Assembly: GCF_011038795.1 (NCBI RefSeq)
Contig: NZ_JAAKDU010000008.1
Location: forward strand, 1-64,000
From: Streptococcus tangpeifui
GTDB lineage: Bacteria > Bacillota > Bacilli > Lactobacillales > Streptococcaceae
Reading direction: 5' to 3'
Length of the DNA stretch: 64,000 bases
Below the pieces are notes generated by a model. The model saw only the letters and a list, made by a program, of their open reading frames with translations. It was not told the origin of the DNA and searched no databases. Below are positions 27,117 to 35,523 of this stretch, piece after piece; position 1 is the stretch's first letter; each line of letters begins with the position of its first letter. The translations under genes and the position numbers were made by a program.

Positions 27117-27193
27117 ATGATTTAACCAATCATTTTAGAAAACTTTTCCCAAAAGTCTGTCTATCTTTGATTGGACCTTTCGGTGATTCTTTT

Positions 27194-28546
27194 TTATTTG
27201 ATAATTTTGAAGTTTATTACGCCTATTAAACTGCAAATAACCAAAACGATAGTAATGGCCCAACCAACTCGTGTTGCTAATAGGAGATTATTGGGCCAGA
27301 GATTTAGACAAGCTGCTCCAATTGCTGAGCCACTGGAAATAGCAACATTTTGTACCATACGCTGCAGTGCCCCTGCACTGCCCTGTATTTCTATAGGACT
27401 GGCTTGCATAATACTAGAAATATTGGCAGGTTGAAAATAACCGCCACCAATACCATAAATAAAAAGCCCTAAAGTTAGAAACAGATAAGGCCATTTAGGA
27501 TTAAGAAGCAGTAGAAAAACCAAAGATAGGCAGATGATTTTCAAGCCTAAACGGCTAAACATTTTATTTTTATGACCATTGTTTAATTTGCCGGATACTC
27601 GCGAAAATATGACTAATCCCGCTGGAGCACCCAATACAAGAAAACCGGTAAGTCCTACTCCTAAATGATAGAGCTGTTCAAATATAAACGGAGGCAATAA
27701 AAATATTACAGCAGAAGCAAAACCAAAGGCAATTGTTTGGAATAGATAAGAAATAATCTTAGGGTTATTTTTGAGTTCTTTAATATTAACAAGGGGATTA
27801 CTTTTATTACGTTCAATCCGGTAGAATAGACCACTGATTAGCAAACTCATCGTAATTAACACAAGGCTAGTCATTAATAAGTGAGGTTTGCTTAATAAGG
27901 ACAGGCCTAACAAAAGACAAATGAGCATTGCCGCATTGATCAACGTTCCAACTCTATCTAATTTTTGACTGTTGGTCTGCTCAGAGATTTTCCTAAGAAG
28001 ATAGTGATTACAAATGCTGGCTATAATGGCAAAGGGGATGTTTATCCAGAAAATAAAGCGCCAACTATTTAAAGAAAGCAATATTCCACCAAGGGATGGG
28101 CCCAACACAGGTCCTAGACCTATCATAACTCCTAAAATACTAATGGCACTATTTTGGCGTTTTTCAGAGACCAGCGTTGTAATTAAGGCAGCAGATGTAG
28201 CTTGCAAGGCTGCGGCTCCAATTCCTTGGATAATCCGTCCTGCAATAAGCCAACTGATACTATTGGCAAATCCGCAAAAAAGTGAGCTAAGTCCAAAAAG
28301 AACAAATCCTAAGTAAGAAATCCTTAGTTTTCCAAATTTGTCACTAAGAACCCCCAAAGGTAGGATAAAGATAGCCAATGCCAAAGAGTAGCCTGTTACT
28401 GTAAGAGCTGCGGTATTAGTTGGCGTTTGGAAATGTTCCTTTAAAAAAGATAGCGCTACATTGATAATACCTGTGTCTAAGGTTGACAATAGCATCCCCA
28501 GACCAGCGATAATAGTTATTAGTGAGTCCTGAATCCGTTTGTTCAT
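27194..28546 (-). CDS. MFS drug efflux transporter, DHA2/EmrB type
   Basis: 450 aa. The motif LDTGIINVALSFL near residue 20 and motif C (GLGPVLGPSLGGILL) place it among the DHA2 (EmrB/QacA) drug:H+ antiporters. Start chosen at ATG 28546 because AAGGAGAAGAAGG lies directly upstream; the longer frame to 28714 crosses the promoter region and the divergent gene. It is divergent from an ArsR-type regulator of a different family from the one at 26640. Substrate unknown. Confidence 0.83.
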   Translation of the reverse strand: MNKRIQDSLITIIAGLGMLLSTLDTGIINVALSFLKEHFQTPTNTAALTVTGYSLALAIFILPLGVLSDKFGKLRISYLGFVLFGLSSLFCGFANSISWLIAGRIIQGIGAAALQATSAALITTLVSEKRQNSAISILGVMIGLGPVLGPSLGGILLSLNSWRFIFWINIPFAIIASICNHYLLRKISEQTNSQKLDRVGTLINAAMLICLLLGLSLLSKPHLLMTSLVLITMSLLISGLFYRIERNKSNPLVNIKELKNNPKIISYLFQTIAFGFASAVIFLLPPFIFEQLYHLGVGLTGFLVLGAPAGLVIFSRVSGKLNNGHKNKMFSRLGLKIICLSLVFLLLLNPKWPYLFLTLGLFIYGIGGGYFQPANISSIMQASPIEIQGSAGALQRMVQNVAISSGSAIGAACLNLWPNNLLLATRVGWAITIVLVICSLIGVINFKIIK

Positions 28547-28606
28547 CCTTCTTCTCCTTATATCAGAATTGTGAATATGATACAATGAAAACAAGCGATA
28601 ATCAAT

Positions 28607-28628
28607 CGATTTCAAAAATATCGAATCG
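28607..28628. promoter_or_regulatory. Inverted repeat between DHA2 gene and regulator gene
   Basis: CGATT (28607-28611) and AATCG (28624-28628) flank an A-rich centre, 18 bp before the regulator start. Candidate operator; weak on sequence alone. Confidence 0.35.
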
Positions 28629-28645
28629 TTTGGAGGTGTATTTTT

Positions 28646-29743
28646 ATGGCTATTACTGTTCAATTCAGCAATTATGCTCGTAAAACCGATGAAACGCTGA
28701 CACAAAGGATACAATTTGTCTATTCCCCACTTAATGAACTATTTAGAAGTTTACATGTCTTATTGAATCCTCGCCACCATGGTACAAATGTCGACTGGGT
28801 CATTGACGTACAGGATAAGCTGACGGATGTTTTCTACGAAAATCTCCATTATTTTCAACTTTTTTATGAACTGGGTGTTCCTCCCATCTTGCTTTGTAAT
28901 TTTCGTTACCATGCCGCAACTATTGAAGAGGAAATACAAAATTTAAAGACATTCCTTACTGATTTGCCTACTGTCCAGTTGATTGAACAATTGAAAAAAG
29001 TAAGCAGCGATCGAGAAAATTCTTTCATTCCTGCATTAGCAAAAGGATTAGAATGGAAAGATTTCTCATTAGGTGACGATAAACAGTTACTTAAGGATTT
29101 AAAGAAGGATGCTTCGGGTGTCTACCGACGGCTTTTCTCCTTTATTGATTGGTACAGGCGGGAAATATTTGATCAGACTTGGAAAAAGAAAAGCATCCAG
29201 CAGAAACTGCTAGATGAAATACAAAAGCAATCTTCTTTTTTAAGAAAAAACGGTTTAATCGAAATGTTTAATCATTTGCAAGTTGACCGTATCCATTGGA
29301 AAGGGGATGAGCTAGCCATTATCAAGCCATTTGACCAAGAAATTCAACTGCAAGATCGTGATGCTATCATGTTGATCCCCAGTTACTTTATTTGGCCTCA
29401 CTTGTTTGTTGAATCTTTCGATCAAGGAATTGCTATCACCTATGATATCACAGAGCAGCCAAGTTACTATAACGCTTCACCAGAAAATTTGCTTACTATT
29501 TTTAAAGCTTTAAGTGACCCTGTACGGCTGCAAATTATGAATTATGTGATTAACAAACCAAGTACAACCCAATCTTTAGCGCAAGTTTTCTTGATGAGCA
29601 ATTCCAGTGTATCCAGACATTTACAAATTTTAAAGGAAGCAAAATTGCTAACTACTAAAAAAGTTAAAAAGTTCGTACTTTATGAGCCAACACAGCTCAT
29701 TACACAACTAATGCCGAATTTCTACCAGTTCTTTAAGAATTAA
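28646..29743 (+). CDS. ArsR-type regulator with long N-terminal domain (DUF5937)
   Basis: 365 aa. The N-terminal 270 residues are an all-helical or mixed domain of the DUF5937 type, and the C-terminal 80 residues are an ArsR winged helix: FKALSDPVRLQIMNYV, then LAQVFLMSNSSVSRHLQILKEA. GGAGG lies 9 nt before the ATG. The arrangement suggests a ligand-binding N-terminal part that controls the divergent DHA2 pump. No metal-binding Cys pattern is present. Confidence 0.75.
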   Translation: MAITVQFSNYARKTDETLTQRIQFVYSPLNELFRSLHVLLNPRHHGTNVDWVIDVQDKLTDVFYENLHYFQLFYELGVPPILLCNFRYHAATIEEEIQNLKTFLTDLPTVQLIEQLKKVSSDRENSFIPALAKGLEWKDFSLGDDKQLLKDLKKDASGVYRRLFSFIDWYRREIFDQTWKKKSIQQKLLDEIQKQSSFLRKNGLIEMFNHLQVDRIHWKGDELAIIKPFDQEIQLQDRDAIMLIPSYFIWPHLFVESFDQGIAITYDITEQPSYYNASPENLLTIFKALSDPVRLQIMNYVINKPSTTQSLAQVFLMSNSSVSRHLQILKEAKLLTTKKVKKFVLYEPTQLITQLMPNFYQFFKN

Positions 29744-29783
29744 ATGATTTGAAAATTTTTAAACAATCTGAGTGAAACTAGTA

Positions 29784-29818
29784 AGAGGCTGAGACAAAAG
29801 TTCTCAGCCTTATTTATT
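29784..29818. terminator. Hairpin of the streptococcal GGCTGAGA type
   Basis: AGGCTGAGA (29786-29794) and TCTCAGCCT (29802-29810) form a perfect 9-bp stem, followed by TATTTATT. Similar hairpins are common between streptococcal genes; here it separates two convergent genes. Confidence 0.65.
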
Positions 29819-29885
29819 GGGTCAACTTTATTGATAAGGTGTTTAAGGTGCTAAAAGAGCAGGATCATTGACCTGCTTGATGATT

Positions 29886-30510
29886 TTAACTTAGGAAGAA
29901 GACATTGACTCCTTCTCCGATAACGATAAGACGGTCGCGACTGCTATCATCCCATTGACTGGCGGCCTGAGCTCCACTTGGAGTCGCTACACCTGCTGGA
30001 ACGACATAGTAATTCCAACCATATTGATTTGAGAAGCCGGCTGATTGACCATCTTGGTGATAGTTACTGAATTGGCATTGAAACTCACCGTCTGACTTGC
30101 TGATGGTGCCTGTACCATCTGTGCCTACGGTAAAGTTGATAGCACCATTTTGACCAGTATAGGTTCCTGCAATACTAGAAAGGTCACCCTTAGCTACAGC
30201 AGTTATATTGATGTTAGGATTAGGCTGAGATTGGGAATTTTTTTGATCCTGACTAGACGATTGTGAAGGGGCTTGGGACGATGAACTTGGAGAATTTTGA
30301 GAGCTCGTCTGCCCCTGAGAGCTATTTTGCACTTGCTTGCTTTGACTGGAGCTGCTCAAATTTTTCTTGCTAGCTTTTTTACTGGTCTGAGTCGTCTTGG
30401 CAGAATGGTCCGTCTTAGTTTTAGAACTATTCTTCTGGCAGGCTCCTAGTAAGAGTGTGCTTGTCAGCGCAAGCATGATTAAGCTTGTACCTTTTTGAAC
30501 TTTTTTTCAT
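29886..30510 (-). pseudogene. Lipoprotein gene with a frameshift in the signal peptide (A7 tract)
   Basis: The intact part from 30476 encodes LTSTLLLGAC, a clear lipobox, then a Ser/Lys/Gln-rich linker (about 25-85 of the mature part) and a compact C-terminal domain of about 100 residues (IAGTYTGQNGAINF...), resembling the DUF6287 domain of streptococcal lipoproteins. An ATG with AAAGGA upstream lies at 30510, but the tract of seven A after it puts the two segments out of frame. With six A the protein would begin MKKVQKGTSLIMLALTST, an ideal lipoprotein signal. A shortened product from ATG 30476 is possible but has no ribosome binding site. Could be phase variation, inactivation or a sequencing error. 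Confidence 0.75.
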
Positions 30511-30652
30511 AGTAGATGAGTCCTTTCTATATTTCATCTTTATTATAAGAGGATTTTAAATAAAATGCAATATTTTTGTAATTATTTTGTAATTTTTATC
30601 TTGCTATCTTTTTATTCGAAAATTATTTTAAAAATTTAGGAAAAATAAAAAT

Positions 30653-30775
30653 GAGAATGGAACAGACAGTCATGTGGATCAGCTTTCACTTACAATGTAT
30701 TGGAATCTCTGGAGATTACGTATAAAAATCAAAATCATCATGAAATGGTGATTTTGATTTTGCTGTCCCACTCTC
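30653..30775. repeat. MITE-like inverted-repeat element
   Basis: Ends GAGAATGGAACAG (30653-30665) and CTGTCCCACTCTC (30763-30775) are inverted, matching 11 of 13. Inside is a perfect 13-bp hairpin, AAAATCAAAATCA (30725-30737) with TGATTTTGATTTT (30749-30761). Its right end resembles GAGTCCCACTCTC at 62001-62013 and the common streptococcal AGTGGGACAG intergenic words. Confidence 0.5.
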
Positions 30776-30821
30776 ACTACTTTTTAATAATTGACACTTT
30801 GGCACAGTGGTTAAAGGAAGG

Positions 30822-30874
30822 CTAAAACAAAATCGATTGGTATTTCTAAGCTTTCTAAGCCATCGATTTTGTTC
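30822..30874 (-). terminator. Terminator of the P1B ATPase gene
   Basis: On the minus strand AACAAAATCGAT (30873-30862) pairs perfectly with ATCGATTTTGTT (30837-30826), followed by TTAG. It lies about 20 nt after the stop codon. Confidence 0.6.
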
Positions 30875-30894
30875 TCATTCTCAAGAAATCGTAC

Positions 30895-32691
30895 TTATGA
30901 GGCCTTACTGTGAGCTCGCAAGGCTGATAATATAGCCACGGTATCGACAACTTCTTGAAGTATAGCTCCTACTAGAGTTGGAATGACACCGGTTGCGGCG
31001 ACTAACATGAGGACGACACAGACAGCCAGACCGATTAGGACTGACTGACGGGCAATGCTCATGGTGTGTTTAGCAATCTTAATAACTTGAGCGACCTTGC
31101 TGAGGTCGTCTTTAAGAATAACAACATCGGCACTCTCGCTGGCGGCACTGGAACCACTGGCTCCCATGGCCATCCCTACATCGACCATTGCTAGAGCGGG
31201 AGCATCATTAATCCCGTCGCCCACCATAAGAACTGGTTGTTGGTCGGGTGCCACTGTTTTCAGAAAGTTAATTTTGTCTTGGGGAAGACAGTCCGCGTGA
31301 ACTTGAGTGATTCCGACTTCTTGGGCAATCTTATCAGCAATACCTTTTCTATCTCCTGTTACCATGACCAGATTGTTCACGCCGAGGCCTTGAAGTTCAG
31401 ACATGGTCCTTTTTGCTTCTGGTCGAACGCGGTCAGTAAAGGTGATATGACCGATATAACAGTTATCTTTAGCTACATAAATACTAGTTTTATCAGTCTT
31501 TTGATCATCAGTTAAGTCAGGCATCATGGCTATCTTTCCAACTGAGAAGAGACTACCTTGGCAGTTGCCTTGTACGCCTTTGGCGGTTATTTCTTCAATA
31601 TCACTAACTGGAAGCATTTTAATACCTTGACTCTGGGCATAATGAACCAGACTTTGAGCTAAGACATGAGAAGAGGATTGTTCAATGCTGGCTGCATAAG
31701 TCAGAAGTTCCTCTTGGCTAACCCTCTCAGCTACAATTTGGTCAACTTTTAGGTCTCCCTGAGTAATGGTCCCAGTCTTATCGAAAGCTGCTGTTTTGAT
31801 TTTGGAAAGTTTTTCTAAGACCGTTCCGTTTTTAACGATAACACCATTTTTTGAAGATTGGCTCATACCAGCTACCAGAGCAATTGGCGCTGCTAAAATT
31901 AAAGGGCAAGGCGAAGCGACTACTAATACCTGAGCAAAACGGACAGGATTCTTGGTGATCAACCAAGCTAAACCACCAATTAGATAGGCAAAGATGGTAA
32001 AAGGAACAGCATAACGGTCGGCCAGTCGGACGAAAGGAGCAGTGTTCCCTTTTGATTCTTTGACCAATTTCACCAGTTGCTGATATTGACTATCCTTGGC
32101 CAGAGCCGTTACTTTGAATTGGATAGCGTCGGAACCATTGAGTGAGCCCGACATAAGGCTATCACCAGGACCTTTTTCGATTGTCTTAGGCTCCCCAGTT
32201 AGAGAAGCTTCATTGAAATCAGAACGGCCTTCTAGGATTATGCCATCAACAGGTACCATCTCCTGAGGACGCAGAAGAACAGTATCGTTAATCCTCAGAT
32301 CATCAACATCCACCACTTCAACATTAGTTCCAACCATCTTATGAGCCAATTTAGGAGTATTATCTAGGAGGCTAGTCAGTTCGCGGCTGGCACGGCGGCT
32401 AGCATAATCTTCTAGACTTTCCCCACCCGTTAGCATGACCAAAATAATCAAACCAGCCCAGTAGTCACCAATAGCCATAGTTGCAATAATGGCTGTGATA
32501 GCTAAAATATCAACTCCATAGCGACCTTCCTTGAGAGTCTGGATCATATCCCAGAGCATCGAAATAGACATCATACCAGCTGATACAGCTACTAGTATAT
32601 AGGCCAAGTGACCTTGACTTAAGCCAAAGGTTAGAACCAAGGCTAGCAGCCCAATCAGAGATACTATCATAAATTTTTTGAAGTTGCTCAT
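30895..32691 (-). CDS. pmtA: P1B-type metal-exporting ATPase, PerR-box controlled (PmtA-like)
   Basis: 598 aa. Pumps a divalent transition metal out of the cell. Visible motifs: TGE at 165-167 (actuator), SPC at 260-262 in the sixth helix instead of CPC, and the phosphorylated Asp304 in DKTGT. The SPC motif and the absence of N-terminal CxxC domains place it in the P1B-4 group. Streptococcus pyogenes PmtA is such a pump, exports Fe(II) and is under PerR control. Here a perfect PerR box overlaps the promoter, which supports the same identity. CzcD- or ZccE-like zinc export is the alternative. Confidence 0.75.
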   Translation of the reverse strand: MSNFKKFMIVSLIGLLALVLTFGLSQGHLAYILVAVSAGMMSISMLWDMIQTLKEGRYGVDILAITAIIATMAIGDYWAGLIILVMLTGGESLEDYASRRASRELTSLLDNTPKLAHKMVGTNVEVVDVDDLRINDTVLLRPQEMVPVDGIILEGRSDFNEASLTGEPKTIEKGPGDSLMSGSLNGSDAIQFKVTALAKDSQYQQLVKLVKESKGNTAPFVRLADRYAVPFTIFAYLIGGLAWLITKNPVRFAQVLVVASPCPLILAAPIALVAGMSQSSKNGVIVKNGTVLEKLSKIKTAAFDKTGTITQGDLKVDQIVAERVSQEELLTYAASIEQSSSHVLAQSLVHYAQSQGIKMLPVSDIEEITAKGVQGNCQGSLFSVGKIAMMPDLTDDQKTDKTSIYVAKDNCYIGHITFTDRVRPEAKRTMSELQGLGVNNLVMVTGDRKGIADKIAQEVGITQVHADCLPQDKINFLKTVAPDQQPVLMVGDGINDAPALAMVDVGMAMGASGSSAASESADVVILKDDLSKVAQVIKIAKHTMSIARQSVLIGLAVCVVLMLVAATGVIPTLVGAILQEVVDTVAILSALRAHSKAS

Positions 32692-32727
32692 GATTGGCCT
32701 CCGCTTATTCTTATTTTTCTAGCTTAA

Positions 32728-32742
32728 TTATAATCATTATAA
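32728..32742. promoter_or_regulatory. Perfect PerR box overlapping the pmtA -10 element
   Basis: TTATAATCATTATAA is a perfect 7-1-7 palindrome matching the PerR consensus. On the minus strand TTGCTA, 17 bp and TATAAT make up the promoter, and the -10 lies inside the box, so binding would repress pmtA. Confidence 0.75.
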
Positions 32743-32862
32743 ATAAGAATAGCAAGTTAAAAAATAAAACTCTTAAACATAAAGCCTGCTTTTGCTGCAT
32801 CAAGTAAAAAAATAAAAGGAAGGTCAATAAAAAGTACTGACAAAATATGTTGACAGAGGTGT

Positions 32863-32897
32863 AAAGAAAAGGCTCTGATAATCAATCAAAGCCTTTA
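32863..32897 (-). terminator. Terminator of the HTH-membrane gene
   Basis: Minus-strand AAAGGCT (32896-32890) pairs with AGCCTTT (32874-32868), followed by TCTTT. Confidence 0.65.
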
Positions 32898-32913
32898 TTA
32901 TTAGCTTTTCAGC

Positions 32914-33567
32914 TTAGAAAAGATGTAAAGCATATTTACAGATAAAGAGCAAAGGAATGATGATGCCCCAAAAAATCATTCCGATGGGTCGGACAACAGG
33001 ACTCTTCCACCAGAGAAAATCATCCTTAGAATTAGAAGCATGAAGAGACTCTCTAGGATTCGTACGGTGCTTACGAGACAAGGGAATATTCTTAGTCAGT
33101 GGGTACTTCTCATCAAGACGGTCTCTCCAACGTGTCTTACGAATGTATTTAGAAAGAATCAAGCCAGTTAGGAATATAAACGTCCAAACTAGACCAAGAA
33201 TCGTTTGCAGCAGCTCACCTGAAATAAAATTGATGCCAGTTGCCAACAAAACCATAATAAAGATATAACCCAGCCGGAAAATCGAAAAGAGTTTATCTTC
33301 GGCATCTCGCTTTTCTAGTTGGCTAGCCTGCTCATCAGCATAGGCAGCTACTTTTTTCAATTTTTGACTATCTTCATCATCGTTAAAGAGCTCATTAACG
33401 GAAATGTCCAAGGCGTTGGCAACCAACCCAAGGGTTTCTAAGCTTGAGTCATCACCTTTTTCGATACGTTGAATGGTCCGCACACTGAGACCTGTTTCTT
33501 CAGCTAAGCGTTCTTGAGTCCACCCTCTTTGTTTACGCAGCCTAGCAACAATTGTTTGATTTTTCAT
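32914..33567 (-). CDS. XRE-family HTH protein with membrane domain
   Basis: 217 aa. An N-terminal XRE helix-turn-helix (about residues 6-60: LRKQRGWTQERLAEETGLSVRTIQRIEKG) is followed by a charged linker and three membrane segments (about 93-113, 118-138, 190-214). Such proteins are membrane-tied regulators, but the target is unknown. AAAGGATCAT lies upstream. Two inverted repeats in the upstream gap (33688-33711 and 33751-33770) are possible operators. Confidence 0.72.
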   Translation of the reverse strand: MKNQTIVARLRKQRGWTQERLAEETGLSVRTIQRIEKGDDSSLETLGLVANALDISVNELFNDDEDSQKLKKVAAYADEQASQLEKRDAEDKLFSIFRLGYIFIMVLLATGINFISGELLQTILGLVWTFIFLTGLILSKYIRKTRWRDRLDEKYPLTKNIPLSRKHRTNPRESLHASNSKDDFLWWKSPVVRPIGMIFWGIIIPLLFICKYALHLF

Positions 33568-33687
33568 GATTATGATCCTTTCTGGCAGATAGTTTTTTTG
33601 GAAGTTAGCCTTGCTAGCTCCTCACCTGCTTACTAAGCTAATTATAAGTCTAAGCAGAAAATTTTAGAACGACAGCTAGACGACAAT

Positions 33688-33711
33688 GACCTGTCAAAAA
33701 CCTGACAGGTC
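33688..33711. promoter_or_regulatory. Inverted repeat upstream of the XRE-membrane gene
   Basis: GACCTGTCA (33688-33696) and TGACAGGTC (33703-33711) are perfect inverted halves with a 6-bp spacer. The word GACA is repeated several times nearby. Candidate operator; a hairpin without a T run. Confidence 0.35.
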
Positions 33712-33750
33712 ACCGACAAAGCTATAGACAGATTTTTACGAATTAATAGT

Positions 33751-33770
33751 TCTTGACAGCCATGTCAAGA
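33751..33770. promoter_or_regulatory. Second inverted repeat in the same gap
   Basis: TCTTGACA (33751-33758) and TGTCAAGA (33763-33770) are perfect inverted halves around GCCA. It lies 70 bp after the Nudix gene end on the minus strand and could be part of a promoter or operator. Confidence 0.3.
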
Positions 33771-33841
33771 TAAAATTAGGAAACAAGGAAAAATCAGCTA
33801 AATGAAAGTTTTAGCCGATTATTTGAAGCTTTACACAACTG

Positions 33842-34459
33842 TCAATTGCTGCTATTTTTTAGAATCTCAATGAAACGGGCGGTGAATTGCGCAGTAATAC
33901 CCCAGAGATTTTCTCCACCTAGATCATAGAAGAGGACTTTACGACTATCTTTACCAAAATTATAGTTAGAACCATTTGGAATCCGCTCAAAGGGAAAATT
34001 GGAGTCTGGCTTAGGTGTTGCAGTTAGGTGGTAAATTTTGGGTTTCGTTGTCAGAAGCTGGTTCAAGGGGAGAGTAAAAAGTCTTTCCACCTCGTCAGGA
34101 TTTGCCTGAATAGCCTGCCAGTCTCCTAAAATCTTACCGACAAAACAGCGGATGGTCCGATCATGATGGATAAAGTAATCTATTTCACCCAAAATTTCAA
34201 TTTGAGAACTGGTAATATTCAACTCCTCAGCTGTCTCTCGAACAGCTGCTTCTTGAAAGCTTTCTCCTGTTTCCACTCGACCACCCGGAAAAGAAACCTC
34301 CCCAGGTTGAGAAATATATTTACTGCGAATCTGATAAAGAATCTGCCAATCCTGATTATTTTCATCCCAGACTAAGGGCAAGAGAACAGCATAACACCTC
34401 TCTTGCCCTAAAGGTCGGGGTTGGTACTCTTTTATTCGTTCGATACAATTTTCTATCAT
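33842..34459 (-). CDS. Nudix hydrolase, CoA pyrophosphatase type
   Basis: 205 aa. The Nudix box GGRVETGESFQEAAVRETAE is complete, with the REXXEE catalytic core. The preceding LYQIRSKYISQPGEVSFP segment fits the NudL/YeaB CoA diphosphatase motif (LLTKRS..LRxHxGxVSFPGG). It probably cleaves CoA or acyl-CoA to 3',5'-ADP and phosphopantetheine. The C-terminal 70 residues are unlike the short bacterial NudL forms, so substrate is not certain. Single gene, divergent from padR. Confidence 0.8.
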   Translation of the reverse strand: MIENCIERIKEYQPRPLGQERCYAVLLPLVWDENNQDWQILYQIRSKYISQPGEVSFPGGRVETGESFQEAAVRETAEELNITSSQIEILGEIDYFIHHDRTIRCFVGKILGDWQAIQANPDEVERLFTLPLNQLLTTKPKIYHLTATPKPDSNFPFERIPNGSNYNFGKDSRKVLFYDLGGENLWGITAQFTARFIEILKNSSN

Positions 34460-34540
34460 TTCTTTTCCCTTTTCTTTTTTCTCTTACCATCATAACATGT
34501 TTGCCTATCTTTTTAACAGGCGGAATTCTTTTTTCAAAAT

Positions 34541-34559
34541 TATATAAAAAATTTATATA
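34541..34559. promoter_or_regulatory. Palindrome upstream of the PadR promoter
   Basis: TATATAAA (34541-34548) and TTTATATA (34552-34559) are inverted halves around AAA. It lies just before the -35 element. Confidence 0.4.
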
Positions 34560-34565
34560 TTTTTA

Positions 34566-34594
34566 TTGACAAGGTCTAATAATTATTTTATGCT
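34566..34594 (+). promoter_or_regulatory. padR promoter
   Basis: TTGACA (34566-34571) and TATGCT (34589-34594), 17 bp apart, 38 bp before the padR start. Confidence 0.7.
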
Positions 34595-34595
34595 T

Positions 34596-34618
34596 AATAT
34601 ATAAAAATAATATATATT
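34596..34618. promoter_or_regulatory. Palindrome between the padR promoter and start codon
   Basis: AATATATA (34596-34603) and TATATATT (34611-34618) are inverted halves around AAAATAA. Its place over the transcription start suits autorepression by PadR. Confidence 0.45.
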
Positions 34619-34631
34619 TAAGGAGGTGCCT

Positions 34632-34958
34632 ATGTATTTTCCGGTATCATCCATCCTCATTGAATTTTTGATTCTAACTATTATTGAGAAAGGGGACTCC
34701 TATGGTTATGAGATTAGTCAAACTATCAAAATCATCGCTAATATTAAGGAATCAACCCTCTATCCCATTCTCAAACGGTTGGAAAAAGCAGGCTATCTGA
34801 CAACCTACAGTCAAGAATATCAGGGAAGACGGCGTAAATATTATTCCATCACACCAGCGGGGCTGACACAATTAGCCCTGCGAAAAGAGGAATGGCAGAA
34901 GCATATCTCAACCATCGACGGCATTATCGAAGGGAGAATCAGACATGACAAAAAATGA
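34632..34958 (+). CDS. PadR-family transcriptional regulator
   Basis: 108 aa, short subfamily-2 PadR: winged helix with DSYGYEISQTIK, ESTLYPILKRLEKAGYL and GRRRKYYSITPAGL. Start chosen at ATG 34632 because AGGAGG (34621-34626) lies 5 nt upstream; the GTG at 34626 overlaps that site. Operon padR-HAAS-DUF4097 with overlapping genes (14 nt and 4 nt). Probably represses its own operon in response to membrane or wall stress, as in comparable systems. Confidence 0.88.
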   Translation: MYFPVSSILIEFLILTIIEKGDSYGYEISQTIKIIANIKESTLYPILKRLEKAGYLTTYSQEYQGRRRKYYSITPAGLTQLALRKEEWQKHISTIDGIIEGRIRHDKK

Positions 34959-35523
34959 CTATTTACAGCAACTGGATAAGTATCTAAGAAAGTTGCCCCA
35001 TCAAGATTATCAAGAAGCCATGGATTATTTCACAGAGTATTTTGACGAAGCAGGCCCCTCAAATGAGGCACAAGTTATCCAAGAACTGGGCAGTCCCAAG
35101 GAAGCTGCTAAAGATATTATTCACAATATCTTAGACGAGAAATCGGACCGTGACCGTGATCATGCTAGTTCTAAATCACGTCTAGCCTTGATTTGGATAG
35201 CTATCCTTGCCTGTCTTCTTAATCCTTTTAGTTGGGCTCTCTTAGCCGTGGTCTTTACCATTCTTGCAACAGGCGTCGCCATGATTTTTATCTTTTTTAT
35301 GCTGGGTATTGCTGGAGCTATTTCAGGTATTGCTATTTTTATTGATGGACTAACCTATCTCGGTTCAACCTGGGCTGGTTCCCTGATTGGTATCGGAATA
35401 GGAATGCTTTTCGTTGGCTTTGCCTGTCTCCTTATTTTAGCAACTAGCGAGGCTTCTAAATGGCTTGGTCGTGGTACGGTTGGCCTAGTTCGGTGGGCAA
35501 ATAAGAAAGGAAAAAGGTCATGA
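34945..35523 (+). CDS. HAAS-domain membrane protein (DUF1700)
   Basis: 192 aa. N-terminal HAAS domain (about 1-65: YLQQLDKYLRKLPHQDYQEA and VIQELGSPKEAAKDII), then three hydrophobic segments from about residue 72 to 178. HAAS proteins are often encoded with PadR regulators and are thought to work as signal or adaptor proteins. Starts inside the end of padR and its stop overlaps the next ATG. Confidence 0.82.
   Translation: MTKNDYLQQLDKYLRKLPHQDYQEAMDYFTEYFDEAGPSNEAQVIQELGSPKEAAKDIIHNILDEKSDRDRDHASSKSRLALIWIAILACLLNPFSWALLAVVFTILATGVAMIFIFFMLGIAGAISGIAIFIDGLTYLGSTWAGSLIGIGIGMLFVGFACLLILATSEASKWLGRGTVGLVRWANKKGKRS

Larger units (their letters stand above)
30511..30894. other. Intergenic stretch with MITE-like element and hairpins
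   Basis: No gene seen. It holds an AT-rich part after 30540, the element at 30653-30775, and the hairpin at 30822-30874. Confidence 0.5.
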
